Below, in pieces: positions 51,135 to 64,000 of a DNA stretch of 64,000 bases. Numbering within the stretch: position 1 is the first letter of the stretch; the number at the start of each line of letters is the position of its first letter. The DNA comes from Phoronis australis (Eukaryota; Phoronida; Phoronidae). The notes beneath the pieces were generated by a model. The model did not search any database and was not told the DNA's origin. It was given only the letters and a program-made list of their open reading frames with translations. The position numbers were made by a program, and so were the translations under genes. The DNA is taken from positions 423,798 to 487,797 of the forward strand of contig NMRA01000131.1 of NCBI GenBank assembly GCA_002633005.1, written 5' to 3'.

Positions 51135-54100
51135 GTTAAATTCGGTAATAAAAATAAGGAGAAGATTCAATAGTTTATATTTGAAGAGAAGATTATTTGT
51201 TCTGCTATTGACTTCAAGTTCAAAGCAAATATAGATCTTCCAACGCTATCGTTTCTGAGCTCAAGCATATGTTTGTGTCATCCAGGAAACCTCAATTATC
51301 ATGAACAAATGAAGTTGTTATAAATCTAAGCCTTCAGTCAAAAACGGACTTCGGATTTAGACCACTCACGGTTATAGAATTGGCCTAAGATTTTCTTTCC
51401 TCGGATTGAAAATACTTTTTGTATTCCGAAGAATAAGTTCGTTAGTGCCCGTCATTCATGCTGAGTGTATAAAATGACCCACCGGGTGAAGTCACTTCAT
51501 TCAGGCTGGCCTCTAGCATTAAGGAAATGATAGTTCAATAATCCATTCAAATTCAGTTGGTGGTCTAAATCAACAGCAATTTTTTTTAATTAAAGTGAAT
51601 ATATAACACATTAAAGTGACATAATCGGCGAGAAAAATCTGAGTCTCACTGGACACAATCGTGTCGCATCCGAGCGCTCCGCCGGATGAGCCAAACCCCA
51701 CTCAATATGTGGCTTGGTAAATGTCGGACGATTGTAATATAGACCCAAAAACACAACGGATTTTATTATTTTTTATAACTGTTGTCAAAGCTAATAACTC
51801 CAAAAACTCTGTCCCAATAAACCAGTCTTCCGTCATAAAATACAACTTATGGTTTAGATTAGTTAGTGTCAAGGAATTGGTCTCAAAATATACTTTTTCC
51901 AAAATGGCTGTGATATGTGGTCTAAGAGAAAACTGGCTTGTGACCAGACTCTACAATTTGACTTGTAACGTCTTGTCATTCAATTCACCGAACATGCACT
52001 ACCAAAAACCACTTCTCAACTGAATAAGGGAGTTTCGACCAATTTGATAATGATGGACGGTTTAAATGCTTTTTTCATTGACGCGGCCTTAAAGTCGCTT
52101 CATAGAAAAAACACATCCAAACTGGTATCTTATTGATTTCACAAATATAAAGATTCTCAATGTCTGTGAATAACATATGAAAATAATGAAAGGTTTTGAT
52201 CGTATTATAGATGCCATGAGCCGGACAGTTTATCTGAGCAGAATCAAGTTTGGCAACATGAAGTTTTTCCCAGCTAGTAACGATATTAACGATACCAGGC
52301 TCTTCCTGACGATACGTTAGTTTCTACTTGACTGTCGTTTATCCCTCTTTTCTGAAATTTCTATTCTGGGACGGGTAATTTCATGTTTAATCCTGTGGAA
52401 TACGTTACTGTTATACAAACCGAGGCAACAACCCCTTAATTACGTTATCGGTTGAAAAGGCTTATGGTCATTGATTTTTCAATAGCCTTTCTGAGAAGGT
52501 TCCTGGCTTAATTTAATAAACAAGTTTGATTTGATAAATAACGCCACTGATGATGATGCCTTCATTAGACAAATACACGGACTGACCGTGAAACGTCACG
52601 TGACTGGAAAGTGTGACCACATAGATTTAATTGGAGACAAGGCAGTCAGCGACGAAGTGTTAGCAATAATTGTGCTACAAGTTTACTTCCCCATTTTCCT
52701 GAAGTCATGCAAAAAATTTCACTCGACAAACTGGTTTAAGTTTTTCAAAAAGGAATGTCGAAAAGCAAAAAATATGACGCAGAAATTTGCGTTTATATTC
52801 GGTGCAGGTATTCCCATCAAGAACCAGTTCCCCTTACAACACTTTCAACAGAACAGAACAGTCGCTAAGGTTTTAAGTATACGACGCCTTTTCTTATTCA
52901 TTGGATGCTGCTCTTCCGTTTAGTTTCTAGAGTATTTGAAACGTGCTTTGGTTTTTATTCTCACAACTTCTCCAAGCAACATTTCATCTGTATCAAATGC
53001 ATCTTCTCCCGTTAATACCCTCTGACACAGCGCCACCTATACTGCAAACTTTCGTTTAGCACTGTGATAGAGTGTACTCCCGTTTAAGGATTGTCTCTAA
53101 AATGGAGTTCTTGTTCTATTTATAACTTGATAGGCAGGAATAGAACCCGAAAATACATGTCTACATTGAAGTTGCAAGGCAACGTTTCATGGTACTTCTA
53201 ACTAATTTCCTACTTTAGTAAAACACGTTGCATTTAAACACAGATCTCGTAATCACATCAAATGAACAGGGAGACACCACTTCGTTTGGTTTCATTACAA
53301 GATGGCTTATAAATAATTATATATCGTATGTTATTACTATCCAGGAAATTGTTTTATCTGCTCTAACTGACGTCACACAACACTCGCGGGACTTATGGTA
53401 TCTGAACACAGCAATGAAAACCAACAAAACCCCGACAGCCAAAACCAACTCACGCATGTTAAAATTTCCATTCCTTGAATATGTTGTCCATAGTGTACTT
53501 CTTAAATTTGTTTACAGTGTGGGTATGATTGCAGCAGAATTCTACAACTTCGTTCTTGGAGCTTGTAAGGTAGACTCTACCTTTGTGCGTACATGCGTGT
53601 TTGGGCAGGTCACGTGATCTGCAAGTGGCGTTAAAAGAGGTGCAACGTTGCATTTCGATATCGACTGAAAAACCGGACTAGAAAGTATCCCATCTAAGCA
53701 TAACTGGACTGTTTTAATGAATGCTTGGTCTGTTTTGGCAAAATATATAGGAATTGTTAGTCGCAGACAAATTTTGAAGTTGTTTGTACGAAAGGGAAAA
53801 ATGTAGAGCATGGACAAGATAAAGACGAGGAAACCAAGAAGATAAAAAATCAGTGGTGCGGTGGGGCGTAGATGCACGTAGACCCATGTCAGTGCATTAC
53901 ACCACCTTTTATCTTTTTCACTTAGCGTATACTCACCGTAACGTACTGTTGATCATGTGCGGCAAAACACTGAAAAAGTGGGGCTATAGCCCCGTCCCCA
54001 CTTTTTTCACTGCTGCGCCTCTCATGGTCAATGGGCGGTGCACCACAGGGGGGCTGGGGGGCCCCTGTGGTGCGACGCCCATGTTGATACGCTAGTTTAG

Positions 54101-54822
54101 CTAGAGCAGTTGCGTTTTTCGTCACACGACTTGTAAAAGGTGTTGGACAAAGCTGACAAACCGATTCAATGTAACGTTATATAATATTTATTGAGTGAAC
54201 TGAGACTCAGGACTGGGAGCTGTTGTATTTTGACTGGTGCCTAACGGTCTACGGCCGGCTTAGTCTGCCAGCCGTTCAGTAACGTTAGGACCTCGCTAAA
54301 AAGTAAGACTTCGCGACATTACGTGAGATATTGCAGTGTGTTTGAAATGAGAACACCTGATTTTGGCTAGATTTTAGTGTAGCGTAGGTCCTACGTTACT
54401 GAACTCTACCCAGTTCTTCGATATCAACCTAAGGCTCAAAGCCATACAAACTATCTACAACTAGAAGCCAAAAGACAAAAAAACATTTTTTGGCTATTGA
54501 CTCTTCGAGAAATAGACCTCTGAGATCTGTTTCATGAGAAATGACTCAGTGCGGCAGAAATTTGATCTTACACTCCCACTTCTCAATTTTAGCCAAATAA
54601 TTATCGGGGGCATCACAGTCTAGTAGAAATAATTATCTCAGTAACTTACAATTACGTAAATATTCTCAATAATATTGCACTTTTGTTCACGTGAGATTTA
54701 ATTATTTTTCAGAAATGGTGGTGTGGCGCATAACACCAAATTTCTGAATTGAATATTAAGTCATGTTTCACGAAAAAGATCAATTGTCTTCCTACATCTT
54801 CTGCTTCATCCACAAAACATGA
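51135..54822. other. Upstream region, no gene recognised
   Basis: Open frames at 52531-52923 and 53228-53617 (about 130 codons each, plus strand) match no family I recognise and have ordinary AT-rich codon use, so I do not call them. A GC-rich perfect hairpin, CCACAGGGG / CCCCTGTGG, is centred near 54058. 5' UTR exons of the channel may lie here. Confidence 0.35.
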
Positions 54823-55065
54823 ATCTCTCTTGGTGAAGTGCGTTGAGATATTGTGACATCTCTATTGGTGAAGTGCGTTGAGATATTGTGATATCTCTAT
54901 TGGTGAAGTGCGTTGAGATATTGTGATATCTCTATTGGTGAAGTGCGTTGAGAAATTGTGATATCTCTATTGGTGAAGTGCGTTGAGAAATTGTGATATC
55001 TCTATTGGTGAAGTGCGTTGAGAAATTGTGATATCTCTCTTGGTGAAGTGCGCTGAGATATTGTG
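54823..55065. repeat. 35-bp minisatellite, about seven copies
   Basis: Unit TCTCTATTGGTGAAGTGCGT then TGAGATATTGTGATA, copies differing at one or two bases. Confidence 0.95.
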
Positions 55066-58000
55066 ATCTGTAGAAACTATATCTATTTGCGCCGGCCAAT
55101 TTAACTGTGCATCATGTATCATGCTTCAAAGACAAAAACACATCTGAAATGAATTTATGAATTTCGTATGTGCATATGATGTGACTGAAGAGAAAATAGA
55201 TGAAATTTGTGGAACGTTTTAAGGTAAAGTTCATGATGCACCGGGATATCTGTGTTCTAGTTTAAGGTATGAATGTTAGTTCAATCAGTGTTTGGCATGT
55301 GTTTGTTGACAATTGTCGTTTGCAGAACATTTTACATAAGGTATTTGTACCTCGCCTCTGGTTGAACTTAACGACAAACATCATTGAGCGCTTAACAGTT
55401 TGTGTATTCAAAGCAAAATGAAAAAGGTAATCTAATATTTATCCTTATTAATATTGTTGGACGGAGGAGAACTGTAAGTTGTTGCACATTTTTTAAAATG
55501 TGCAACAACTTTAAAAAGTTTTTATTAACTAAAACTGAATTGCCTGCTAAGGTAAAACAACTTTGAAACAGTTTAACTTGCCAAAACTTGCACGCCTGTG
55601 TCCTACATTCAACAATTCGCGACAAGATGTCATTGAGCGTTCTCGATACACATTTGAAATACTGGACAGATACACTGGCCCTCGGGCGTGTACTAAATTT
55701 AGCACTACACCACTGAAAAGGATAAAAAGAAGAAAAAGTAAAAAGAACAATGTAAAGAAGAAGAAAAGAAGAAGAAGAAGAAGAAGAAACGGTAAATTCC
55801 TTTCACTGAAAATTTCGATGTTAACGGTAGTCGAGACTACCCTTTGAGTTACCTTATCAGTTGCTCCAATCTAAGCCAAATTATGTCTACCTGTCTCTTT
55901 CGTTATATAATAAATAACATCTCTCAACAAGCGAAATTTTCTTTTAAGGGGGTTTGACACAGTTATAATTTATCATTGAGCCTATTTTAAGTTCTCATGT
56001 TACGTATTCTGGTCTTTGCTTAGTGCAATAATTTTTTTCGTTACAGTCGCTTAACCAGCGACAAATCTGACAAAAATGTCATGAGATGTCTCGCGCTATA
56101 TTATCAAACTTCAAAATAACAAAAAGTCAACGCACAAAGAACGTTTTTCAATTTGAATAATCTGCTATTTGGATTAAAGATTATATTCACATGTTTTGCA
56201 AGTTAGACAATGTAAAACAACGACTGCTGTGCGACGTTTGGCAAAGTGTGTGCCACTATAGGTTCCTCTAGAGCACGTGACTATCAATTATAAACAAAAT
56301 GAAAACATTTTTGTTCAACTGAGAAATTAGAAAAGGAAAAATTGTATTATTAAACTTGTGTTATTTACGTCTACAAGTATGCTCTACCAATTTGGCCTGG
56401 CAACAGATGACCTGGTGAGAACAATTCGCAAAACACAACGGTCTGAGTCATGAAAGAAACTAAGTCGCTCTGAACACAGCTTTCAGGGGGATCAATAAAT
56501 TTTGGTCGAATGAAATATGCCAGATAGTTTGTAGTATGACAAATCAATATAGATTATTTCGGCAAAACTGGTGGCAACTAATTTGATAAGACATTTGCGG
56601 CTTTCAGCAAACTTCAGATATATTCAGCCAAAATCATGATAACCACCTCCGTCAGTCTGTTACCGGTCATCATTATGGTTTCATAAACGATAATATTTTT
56701 ATTTTTATCAAAGATTATTTTTAGACATTCTACAGTGAGTACCCCAGATGGCACCTGGTATGATACTAATAGATTGTTATAAGTGATGCCAAGACTGATT
56801 TAATTTATTTCCAACTGCATACATGCAAAATACGTGCAACTTTCAAGACATTTTGTTATCTCGTATATAATGAACTTCATTTTGCATCACGTGGTCTTGG
56901 AGCCATTTTTTCTACTTAATGACAAGTCTTCATTTGAATTTAAGCCGATCAACCTGTCTCGCTTAAGATTTTGGCTTAATCAATAAACAATGTTAAAAAT
57001 GTTATGTAAAAAACTCAATTTTAAGAATGAGTTTCATAGAAGGAACTCCCGTGGCTGAGCCTAGGTGGTTTCGTGGAAATCGGGGAACGTAAGACCAGGT
57101 GTATGCATTAGCCAAAAAGCTCCAAGTGTGCCTTCTGGGAAACGCATCTAGGCGCTTATACGGAAACTGATATGAACCCCTTTACGATAACTGCCCGAAC
57201 AATTTTGAAAGAGATGTTTTCTCTGGTAATTTGCGCTGTGTTCAGTGGACGTAGTAATCTCACAACACAAAATCACACAAAATTCCGCGAAAGGCGAGTG
57301 TTTCGTGAGCATACTAGCGTGCACTAGCTACATGACGGTCACTGAAATGTTTGGTCAGTGAAGTTGGGATGATAAATTTCATGGAATAAAATTCACCGTT
57401 TCTGTTACACAAGCAAAGATTTCTCGCCGCAAATGCTTCGTTAGTGTCTTGGGTATACGAGACGTAGTCCAGTTTTACGAACAAAACAAAAGGACAACGC
57501 ATGACGCATGCATTTGTGGTCGACACGCATGCGTGAAGAGAATTTCCTCATGACATGCAACAGTGACCGAGATGAAAGTTTAACACAAATAACTATTTTC
57601 AAGTTAAAAAGATAATATACTGATCCATTAAAAATGCGTCGGTGATTACATTGTTTTGGCTGGCAGACGACACAGCGGTTCAGGTGTTGTTCATTGGCTT
57701 GAGCGATCAAATCAGTGGTGGCTATCGAGTCACGTCCAAATTGCTAATGGATTTTCTTTTACGAAAAAGTGACTGGATTAGGTTATTTTTAGTTCAATAA
57801 TGTATACCATTTTCGATAATTTAGGATCAGAAATTTTCCAGTTTTGTTATCCAAATTTTGAAAGAAAGAACGAAGAAAGAATTTTTAACGATGTGGTTTC
57901 ACTGATAAAAATTTTGAGGAAGATTACCATAAAATTCTCAAGAAGTGTCGACCGAGCATGCACATTCCAAAAGTTAATGGTGGCCATGGCAGCCAAACAT

Positions 58001-58529
58001 TTCACCGATTTAAAATAGACTTTTTGTTGTTTTGGTCCTAACTGCATGTGATTACTCATCGTCATCATCGTCGTCGTTGTCACTATTTCATTGTGCTCAA
58101 CATTGTTACGAATATCACCGTTGTTTTTTTTTTTTAGTCATTTTAATCAAAATTACCAGGAAGACGTTCTTATAATGTTATAAGTGTCACCTCCATCATT
58201 ACTTTTATAATGGATGTCTGTTGATTAGACACCTTGTACCCGTTCATGCCAATGTTCCTAACTTCGCATGGGAGAGCAGTCTGCTATGATGTTTCCCTAT
58301 GCCCAAGGGTACCGTCTCTGCTATCGCACGGGTTAAACGCGCTGAATCAATATTTTCCTAATAAAGGATCTGCATAATTACATCCAAATGTTTTGATAAT
58401 GAAAGAATTGAGACGAGAATGTCTGGAAAGTGCACAGATTGTTTCTCACCAAATGTTAAACCGTTCCGTTGACGTAGAAGAGTGATTGCTCCTTTCTGGT
58501 TTTCGAACCATCATAAGTATATACGTGTG
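55066..58529. other. Upstream region, no gene recognised
   Basis: AT-rich DNA with an AAG/AGA-rich stretch at about 55720-55795. I see no exon with family resemblance and no element with clear ends. Confidence 0.35.
55720..55795. repeat. GAA-type purine-rich simple repeat
   Basis: A run of AGA/AAG units on the plus strand, perfect over its last ~20 bases. The lysine/arginine-rich open frame crossing it is a product of the repeat. Confidence 0.85.
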
Positions 58530-58605
58530 CGTCAGTGTTTTTGTGGTGTGCGTGTGCGCGTGCGTGTTCGCGTGTATCTGTGTGTGTGTGTATATATTCT
58601 GACTA
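58530..58605. repeat. Alternating purine-pyrimidine (GT/GC) microsatellite
   Basis: Imperfect GTGTGCGTGTGCGCGTGCGT run ending in TGTGTGTGTGTATATAT. Such sequence can adopt Z-DNA under supercoiling; no function shown. Confidence 0.85.
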
Positions 58606-59089
58606 TTTCAATTAAGAAAAATATTACACAGTTCCATAGCAATTGCAAACGAGAAAATTCAGAAATATCGCGTTACATTCAAAGAAATGCCGCAGTTGGT
58701 ATTTATTTGCAAGCTTACTAAATGAATAATTTAGCACTTGACTTTTCCGACTGTCGTTGCATACCATTTTAAACCAACTCCCTGCATTTGTATTCTGACT
58801 TGTGATTGGCAATGTCTGACAATCCGAACGCAGTGGCCTTTCTTCAAAAGATGCAGTTTACCATGTGTTGCGGATTATAATATTCCTACGTCTGATAGGA
58901 TTCTATCTCCCTTGTCAACTCAAGTCACAGGCAATGTGTTCATGCGCCACAGACAATGCCTAAATGTGCCACAGACAATGCCTACATGCGCCATTTTCGA
59001 ACTTGCAATTTTAGGGTTGGCCAACCCCTCAAACGTCTTTTGATTTTGACTTACTGGAAAGACAAATCATAAAAATCCAGGACACAAAT
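58606..59089. other. Upstream region, no gene recognised
   Basis: Contains a short direct duplication near 58940-58990 (GCCACAGACAATGCCTA twice). Nothing else. Confidence 0.4.
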
Positions 59090-59480
59090 TTTCTACACTC
59101 TCTCTAGGACCAAAAAATATACTCAAAGCCAAAATTTTTCGCCCCAGGACTTTTAATTTATCGCGTCAGGAGCAAAATTTAATACGCCAGGACCGAAAAT
59201 TTATCAACCCAGGACAGAAAATGTATTACGTCAGGAAAACTTCACATGTCAAAAAAATTTCACACTTCAGCAGGAAAATTTCATGCCAGGAGACAACAGA
59301 AATTCAACCTCATTGTCACGATAGTGTGATTGTCGTCGGCGAGACATTGTGTACCTATTACTTCATCTCTGTGAGGGGTCACGTGGGGCATGAAAAAATC
59401 CTGATGTGAAATTTTCCTGACGTGTGAAATTTTCCTGACGTATTAAATTTTGTGTCCTGGCGTGATAAATTTTGGTCTTG
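59090..59480. repeat. Degenerate CCAGGAC/GTCAGGA repeat with fold-back organisation
   Basis: The left part repeats GCCAGGACCGAAAATTTAT-like units about every 28 bp. The right part carries the inverse (TTTTCCTGACGTGTGAAATT, TTTTGTGTCCTGGCGTGATA). The two halves can therefore pair in a long imperfect hairpin, with a loop around 59290-59390. No target duplication identified. Confidence 0.65.
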
Positions 59481-62400
59481 GTGCAATATAAATTTGATAA
59501 ATTTCCTACGTCTATATCATTTTCAACCCCGCTCTTACCTTTGCACAACTTGTAAACAAAGATCATTTCACTCAGGTTTTGTGTGACGTCATGAATATTA
59601 TTACTGACTAGCATTAATGAATAAGACTTTCCCCATTCTGATTGGACCGACCATGAAATAGCTATCCAATCACTTAAGACTTTTCGAGAAAGTGAGTTAT
59701 TTGTTTTACAAAAATACCTTGGTCTTTGTATTAACTATTGCTGCTGTTTGTATGTTCCGGAAAAGGCTCAAATTGTATTTCGACCGAATCTACACGGTCT
59801 ACTGCATGAAACTAATACTTGGTAAGCTTAGAGAAAAAACAGCATATGGTTACAGTTTCAGTTCTGGCTCACGAATTTGGCTTGTTACAGCGGTTTAGTT
59901 TCAGCCTTACGTCTGTTAGGGAGAGGCTAAGCGTTTTGTTGCGACCAGTTTCAATTCAACTAAAGGACAAGAATATGATGGAGTTGTTTTGGTAGATCAT
60001 ATACGCATGTACTTTTAAGAAAATCGATTTTGACACCAGAGCGTGGCGTGTAGGCGCCTTAATTCAAAACAATTGGCACTCGACAGTGAATGAAACGGGA
60101 TGTCCCCACGGGTAATTGTGGTGTTATCTAAACAGCGCTCAGTAAATACATGATATGAACAAAGTTAACATTCACAGTAAGTTTCCAATTTAGTTTACCC
60201 AGAGACAGAGTAAAAGCAGAAAACACCAAACACCGTTGTTTTAGAATCTTTTGGCGGTAATTTCACTTTCGCTTGGTCTGTTCACAAAATTGTAAAATAT
60301 CTACAAAATAGTAGAGTAAATTTAGTCAAGGCTTGTTTACACGTGTACATGTACAGTTTTCTTGCATGGAATTGCCTCGTTGATCCCACTGCAGTGTCTG
60401 GATTGTTGATAAGTCTCACTAGTTGGCCCTATCTTAACAACAACACAAATTGGAGTGACATTTTACTTCTTGTTGATTGATTCATGAAATATGCACCTCA
60501 GCTCGACCTAATTGATACCTATCAGTTCAGTATATATTTGAAATTAAAAAATAGCGCTTTGACACACAGTATACAACAATGACTACTTTCACCACGTAAA
60601 ACTGAAAAAAGAGGTTATATGTATTTGCATTGCGTCAGTCAGTTTGCAGCTGGGATGGATGGGCAAAAAAATGTATTTCCTGTTGTTCTCAAACTGCCAT
60701 CTGGAAATGAATGTTTTTACAGAGTGTTACGAACATACAACGGTCATTCCAATGCAAGGCACACACCCTAACAATGGCGCAATTATGAATTGTAACAATC
60801 AGAGATCAACAAGACCTTGCACCGACGTATGCTAGCAAAACCTAGAAAACGCACGTGTTTTTCACATACATTGAAAATGATTTAACTTATGAAGACACAT
60901 TATGTGCATACTGTGAGGGAAACTGCGATATCAAGTTGATGGAAATCGGAGCCCAACGACTGAGAGCTATTGTATGTGCACACCATTCCGGTGTTCAGGC
61001 ATAAGCCTACTTGGCAGAAACCAATGTACACTAGCAGCACCAACCGCTTTTTATCAACCATGGGTAGATGAAGCTAGTCAAGGAGCAGTAAAATTTTTGT
61101 TTAATCATTTGAAACTAAAGTGCCAACTGCATTATATTTGGATTGAACGCTACATTTCCGCTGGTTAACGGAGATCCTGCCAGGCAGACTGACACGGCTC
61201 CAGTGAACCACATACCGTAGGCGATCGATACAATGTAAAAGTATTGAGAAAATTTCCTTGCGATACAGGTCAAGATGTTCAAACAGCAGACATTTGTCGA
61301 AGCCAATGCTTGTGAAACTAAGCCATGTGTGAAGAAAACGATGTTAGACATTACTAAGGCATAGAACACGTTCTTTGCTCAGAGCGACGCCTCGTGGAAT
61401 GGACTGCTGGGTACTGGTCGACTTCTCGAGAATCGTATTTCTTCCTTCACAAGTAGCAAAAACCTATCAGTGTGTTAATCAATCGTTGATAAAAATGGTG
61501 TAGCAACGTGTCCAAAACGTCGAATTGAATCTAACGTCACCTCAAATTTTGTTCAATTTTTCATTTACTGCTGAAGTTAACATTGATGTGTTTAAAAGCA
61601 GATCATAAATGTGGATAACACAACAAAAAATTAATAACTAATAAAAAATTCAGTAGTAGTGTAGCACAAACTAATATCTTATGATTCTTGTTGACTGGTC
61701 AACTGGTTAGCTTTCGAGGTTACCAATTTTCACATAAGCCGACTTAATCTACTTATTTTATGTCTATTTTTAGTTTTGTACTTCATTTTACTTGCTAAGA
61801 AACGAATCTCTATACGTCCAAATATCTGTCAATTGGTGAACTATTATGAAACGTAGACAATCAGTGTTTTGATGCCGCGGTTATAAAGACATGACGCTGC
61901 AAATATCACGTGTTATAACCCCCCCCCCCTTATTTTCGTAAAAGGTTAGGCTACGCTTCACGTGCCCTGGCAACACATCCGGGTCAGAAACAACGAACAT
62001 GTTGTGTTCGTCTGCGCTAGCACGAACAATATCATCAAATTTCCCTTGCTGTTCGAGGGCTATTTCGCTTTAAGATTGACGATTTTCATTTGGGAATCTT
62101 AAAATTGAACCCAGGTGCTGAAAAGAAATGGAGTAAAATTAGTAACTTTCTCCAAAAATAATCATTTTTAGAAATAAAAGTCAACTCTGGTGTTGGACAA
62201 AATGAAAACTGTATCAAATTAAATTTTACAATAGGAAGCTTATGTAGTTCTTCATGCCCTAATTTAGTGGTCTCGGCGAAAAAAGCAAGTTGGTGTTTAG
62301 ACAAAATTGCTAAAAACGATCCCCATTGATTGATTTACTGCAAAAATACACCGTTATAGTAATTTTTAACAGTAAAAGCTTCGTAAAATTCCTTTTTGTT

Positions 62401-64000
62401 TGTGCTTTGCAAATAACTTACGAATGTGTTTAAAGAATACTTCACATATGGAATATGACATAACCCAAGTTACGTATACCTACAACAATGCCTTATCTGT
62501 TAACAAGACAGAACCACAGGTTACGCATAAATTGTCACTGGATTAGCCATAGTCTTTACCAATGTCCCGAGAGAGTGGTGAGTGACGGGAGGTAACTCTT
62601 TGTATCATTTAACGCTTTTTGGGTAAGATAATAACAATAATGTATGTATTTTTTCACTTTCCCGTACAGTGCACCCAGGTGTCTACATTCTTTCCATAGT
62701 GCGGCACTATTGTTAACTTAAAACCTTTTGCCCTTGATCGCACATCTATGTACTTGCATATGTCGAGATCTTTAAGAAGGTCGTGGTGTGGCGCTGTTTC
62801 ACGCTAATTTTTGCTCTTACTTCACATTTAAGACAAAACGAGTTCATATACTGCTGCTTTGTTCCAGTGAGAAAGTTCCAAATTGATTAAAATGGCCAAA
62901 CACGATTACGTGAAATGCGGGTCGCGTGGACATTGGAAAGGGTGATGCAAAAATAACGCTGCTTCAAATTATTTCGCTATTGACTGCTTTAACAAGAAAT
63001 CTGCATTTGCTTGAAAGTAAGTATTTAAGACTGTGCCTTGTGGTGTACGGTTAGAGGACTCAGGAGACTTGGCCTAGTTTTTCCTAAGTAATTACTACTC
63101 GATTATTCCAATAACCGCTATGTTCTTTCAAGGCTCCGAGAGCACCCGACCGGAAGTTAAAACACCTGCGCTGTGGCGTGCGCTGTGGGGCTGGTAGTGC
63201 CAACCTTGGGGCAACAGTGTCTTATAAAGACGAGTCAACGAGAATTACAGTTAATTATGCAATAAACTGGCACACACTTTGAGTCGAATTATAGAATCTG
63301 AAAAGCTCCTAATTCAATGCATCTAGCAATAGATTACCTCCGAAATAACCTGTAACCGTTACATGAGCCTACCTCTGGTACCAGGGATTTCAATATTTTC
63401 GAACATTTATGGAAATCTAACTTTTACTTTTTTTAGGCAATGCTGTCAATATATTTTCATATTGAAATATGAAACATGGATAATGTTTACTAGCACATAT
63501 TATATACGACTTTCTCAGACACCTAAATCTTTGTTGAAAAGAAAGTTCCATAACTCTTGCCAGCCATCAAAATGCTGGAACAATTCTGACACAACTCTCC
63601 CAAATTGGCAAGCGATTTTCACGTTGTTAGTGAGATACACGACGACTGTGAGGAAAGACTGTGCACCTTAAACCATAGTGACTTAGATGAATACTGCTTT
63701 TAACGGTCATGGAAGGTGCTGTGCGAAATCATCAAATACAGGGATTGGTATACCTTTTAGCAATTGTGGCTTGCTTCGGCAATAACACACCTTAGTTTTT
63801 GAATACATGAATGCATCAGTAATCAAGTGGGCCAAGATACAGATTGGGTATCAAAAATTTAAAACAGCTTACATGAAACGCTAAAGCGGCATTTCGTCCT
63901 GTTTGGCTGGCTGAAACACGCAAATCGTATTTCGCGTTTTACTCTCGTAAAATTGTTCTCATAGTATTCCTTATCGTGATATGATTATGTTTCCGTTACA
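59481..64000. other. Distal upstream region, no gene recognised
   Basis: Mostly featureless AT-rich DNA; a poly-C tract lies at 61919-61929. Fragments at 60700-60835 and 61290-61350 faintly resemble thrombospondin type-1 modules (see findings). No complete exon chain, tRNA or element end was found up to the window edge. Confidence 0.35.

Noticed and set aside
52531-53617. Two ~130-codon plus-strand open frames upstream of the channel
   Set aside because: Neither resembles a known family, and open frames of this length occur by chance in 64 kb; without homology or RNA support they are not called.
62095-62120. Possible REST/NRSF silencer site upstream of the channel
   Set aside because: Only the left half (TTCAGCACC on the minus strand) is present; the right half is missing and it lies 11 kb from the start codon.

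Overview
The window is animal DNA: AT-rich, intron-rich and full of interspersed repeats. Almost half of it is spanned by one gene, a voltage-gated sodium channel alpha subunit (Nav, SCN/para family) on the minus strand. It starts at 51073 and runs off the left edge after the voltage sensor of domain III (1840). I rebuilt 25 consecutive coding positions (about 1355 residues), two of which exist as alternative exon pairs. Every junction keeps the reading frame. Channel sequence is close to both vertebrate SCN and insect Para. The repeat load (tandem minisatellites, Tc1-like and Mutator-like elements, and a repeat family with a terminal hairpin like that seen in marine invertebrates) suggests a marine invertebrate, perhaps an invertebrate deuterostome. 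Species is inference only.

Layout, in gene order (right to left): 51.1-64 kb is upstream DNA with no gene I can recognise, only simple repeats, a fold-back region and weak fragments. Exons 1-3 (51.1-39.0 kb) encode an unusually acidic, coiled-coil N-terminus. Exons 4-11 (38.0-25.5 kb) encode domain I, including alternative S1 exons 5a/5b. Exons 12-17 (23.4-19.4 kb) encode the I-II linker, with two microexons and a polyhistidine tract. Exons 18-22 (18.2-9.9 kb) encode domain II, including alternative exons 20a/20b for the S4-S5 linker and S5. Exon 23 holds the rest of the II-III linker and domain III S1. Exons 24-25 hold domain III S2-S4. The domain III pore and domain IV lie beyond position 1.

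The most striking system is the splice logic at domain I S1. Exon 4 ends in a perfect minor-spliceosome (U12) donor. Each of two tandem S1 exons is preceded by a U12 branch site, and each ends in an ordinary U2 donor. One U12 donor must therefore choose one of two U12 acceptors; joining 5a to 5b, or skipping both, would mix spliceosomes. The second pair (20a/20b) is locked instead by reading frame, because using both or neither gives a stop codon. In two further places a minisatellite has grown out of an exon 3' end with its splice donor (exons 22 and 24).

Introns carry a dispersed repeat family studded with CTCF-like cores, a Tc1-like transposon interrupted by a Mutator-like fold-back element with a 9-bp target duplication, a LINE 3' end, and several minisatellites.
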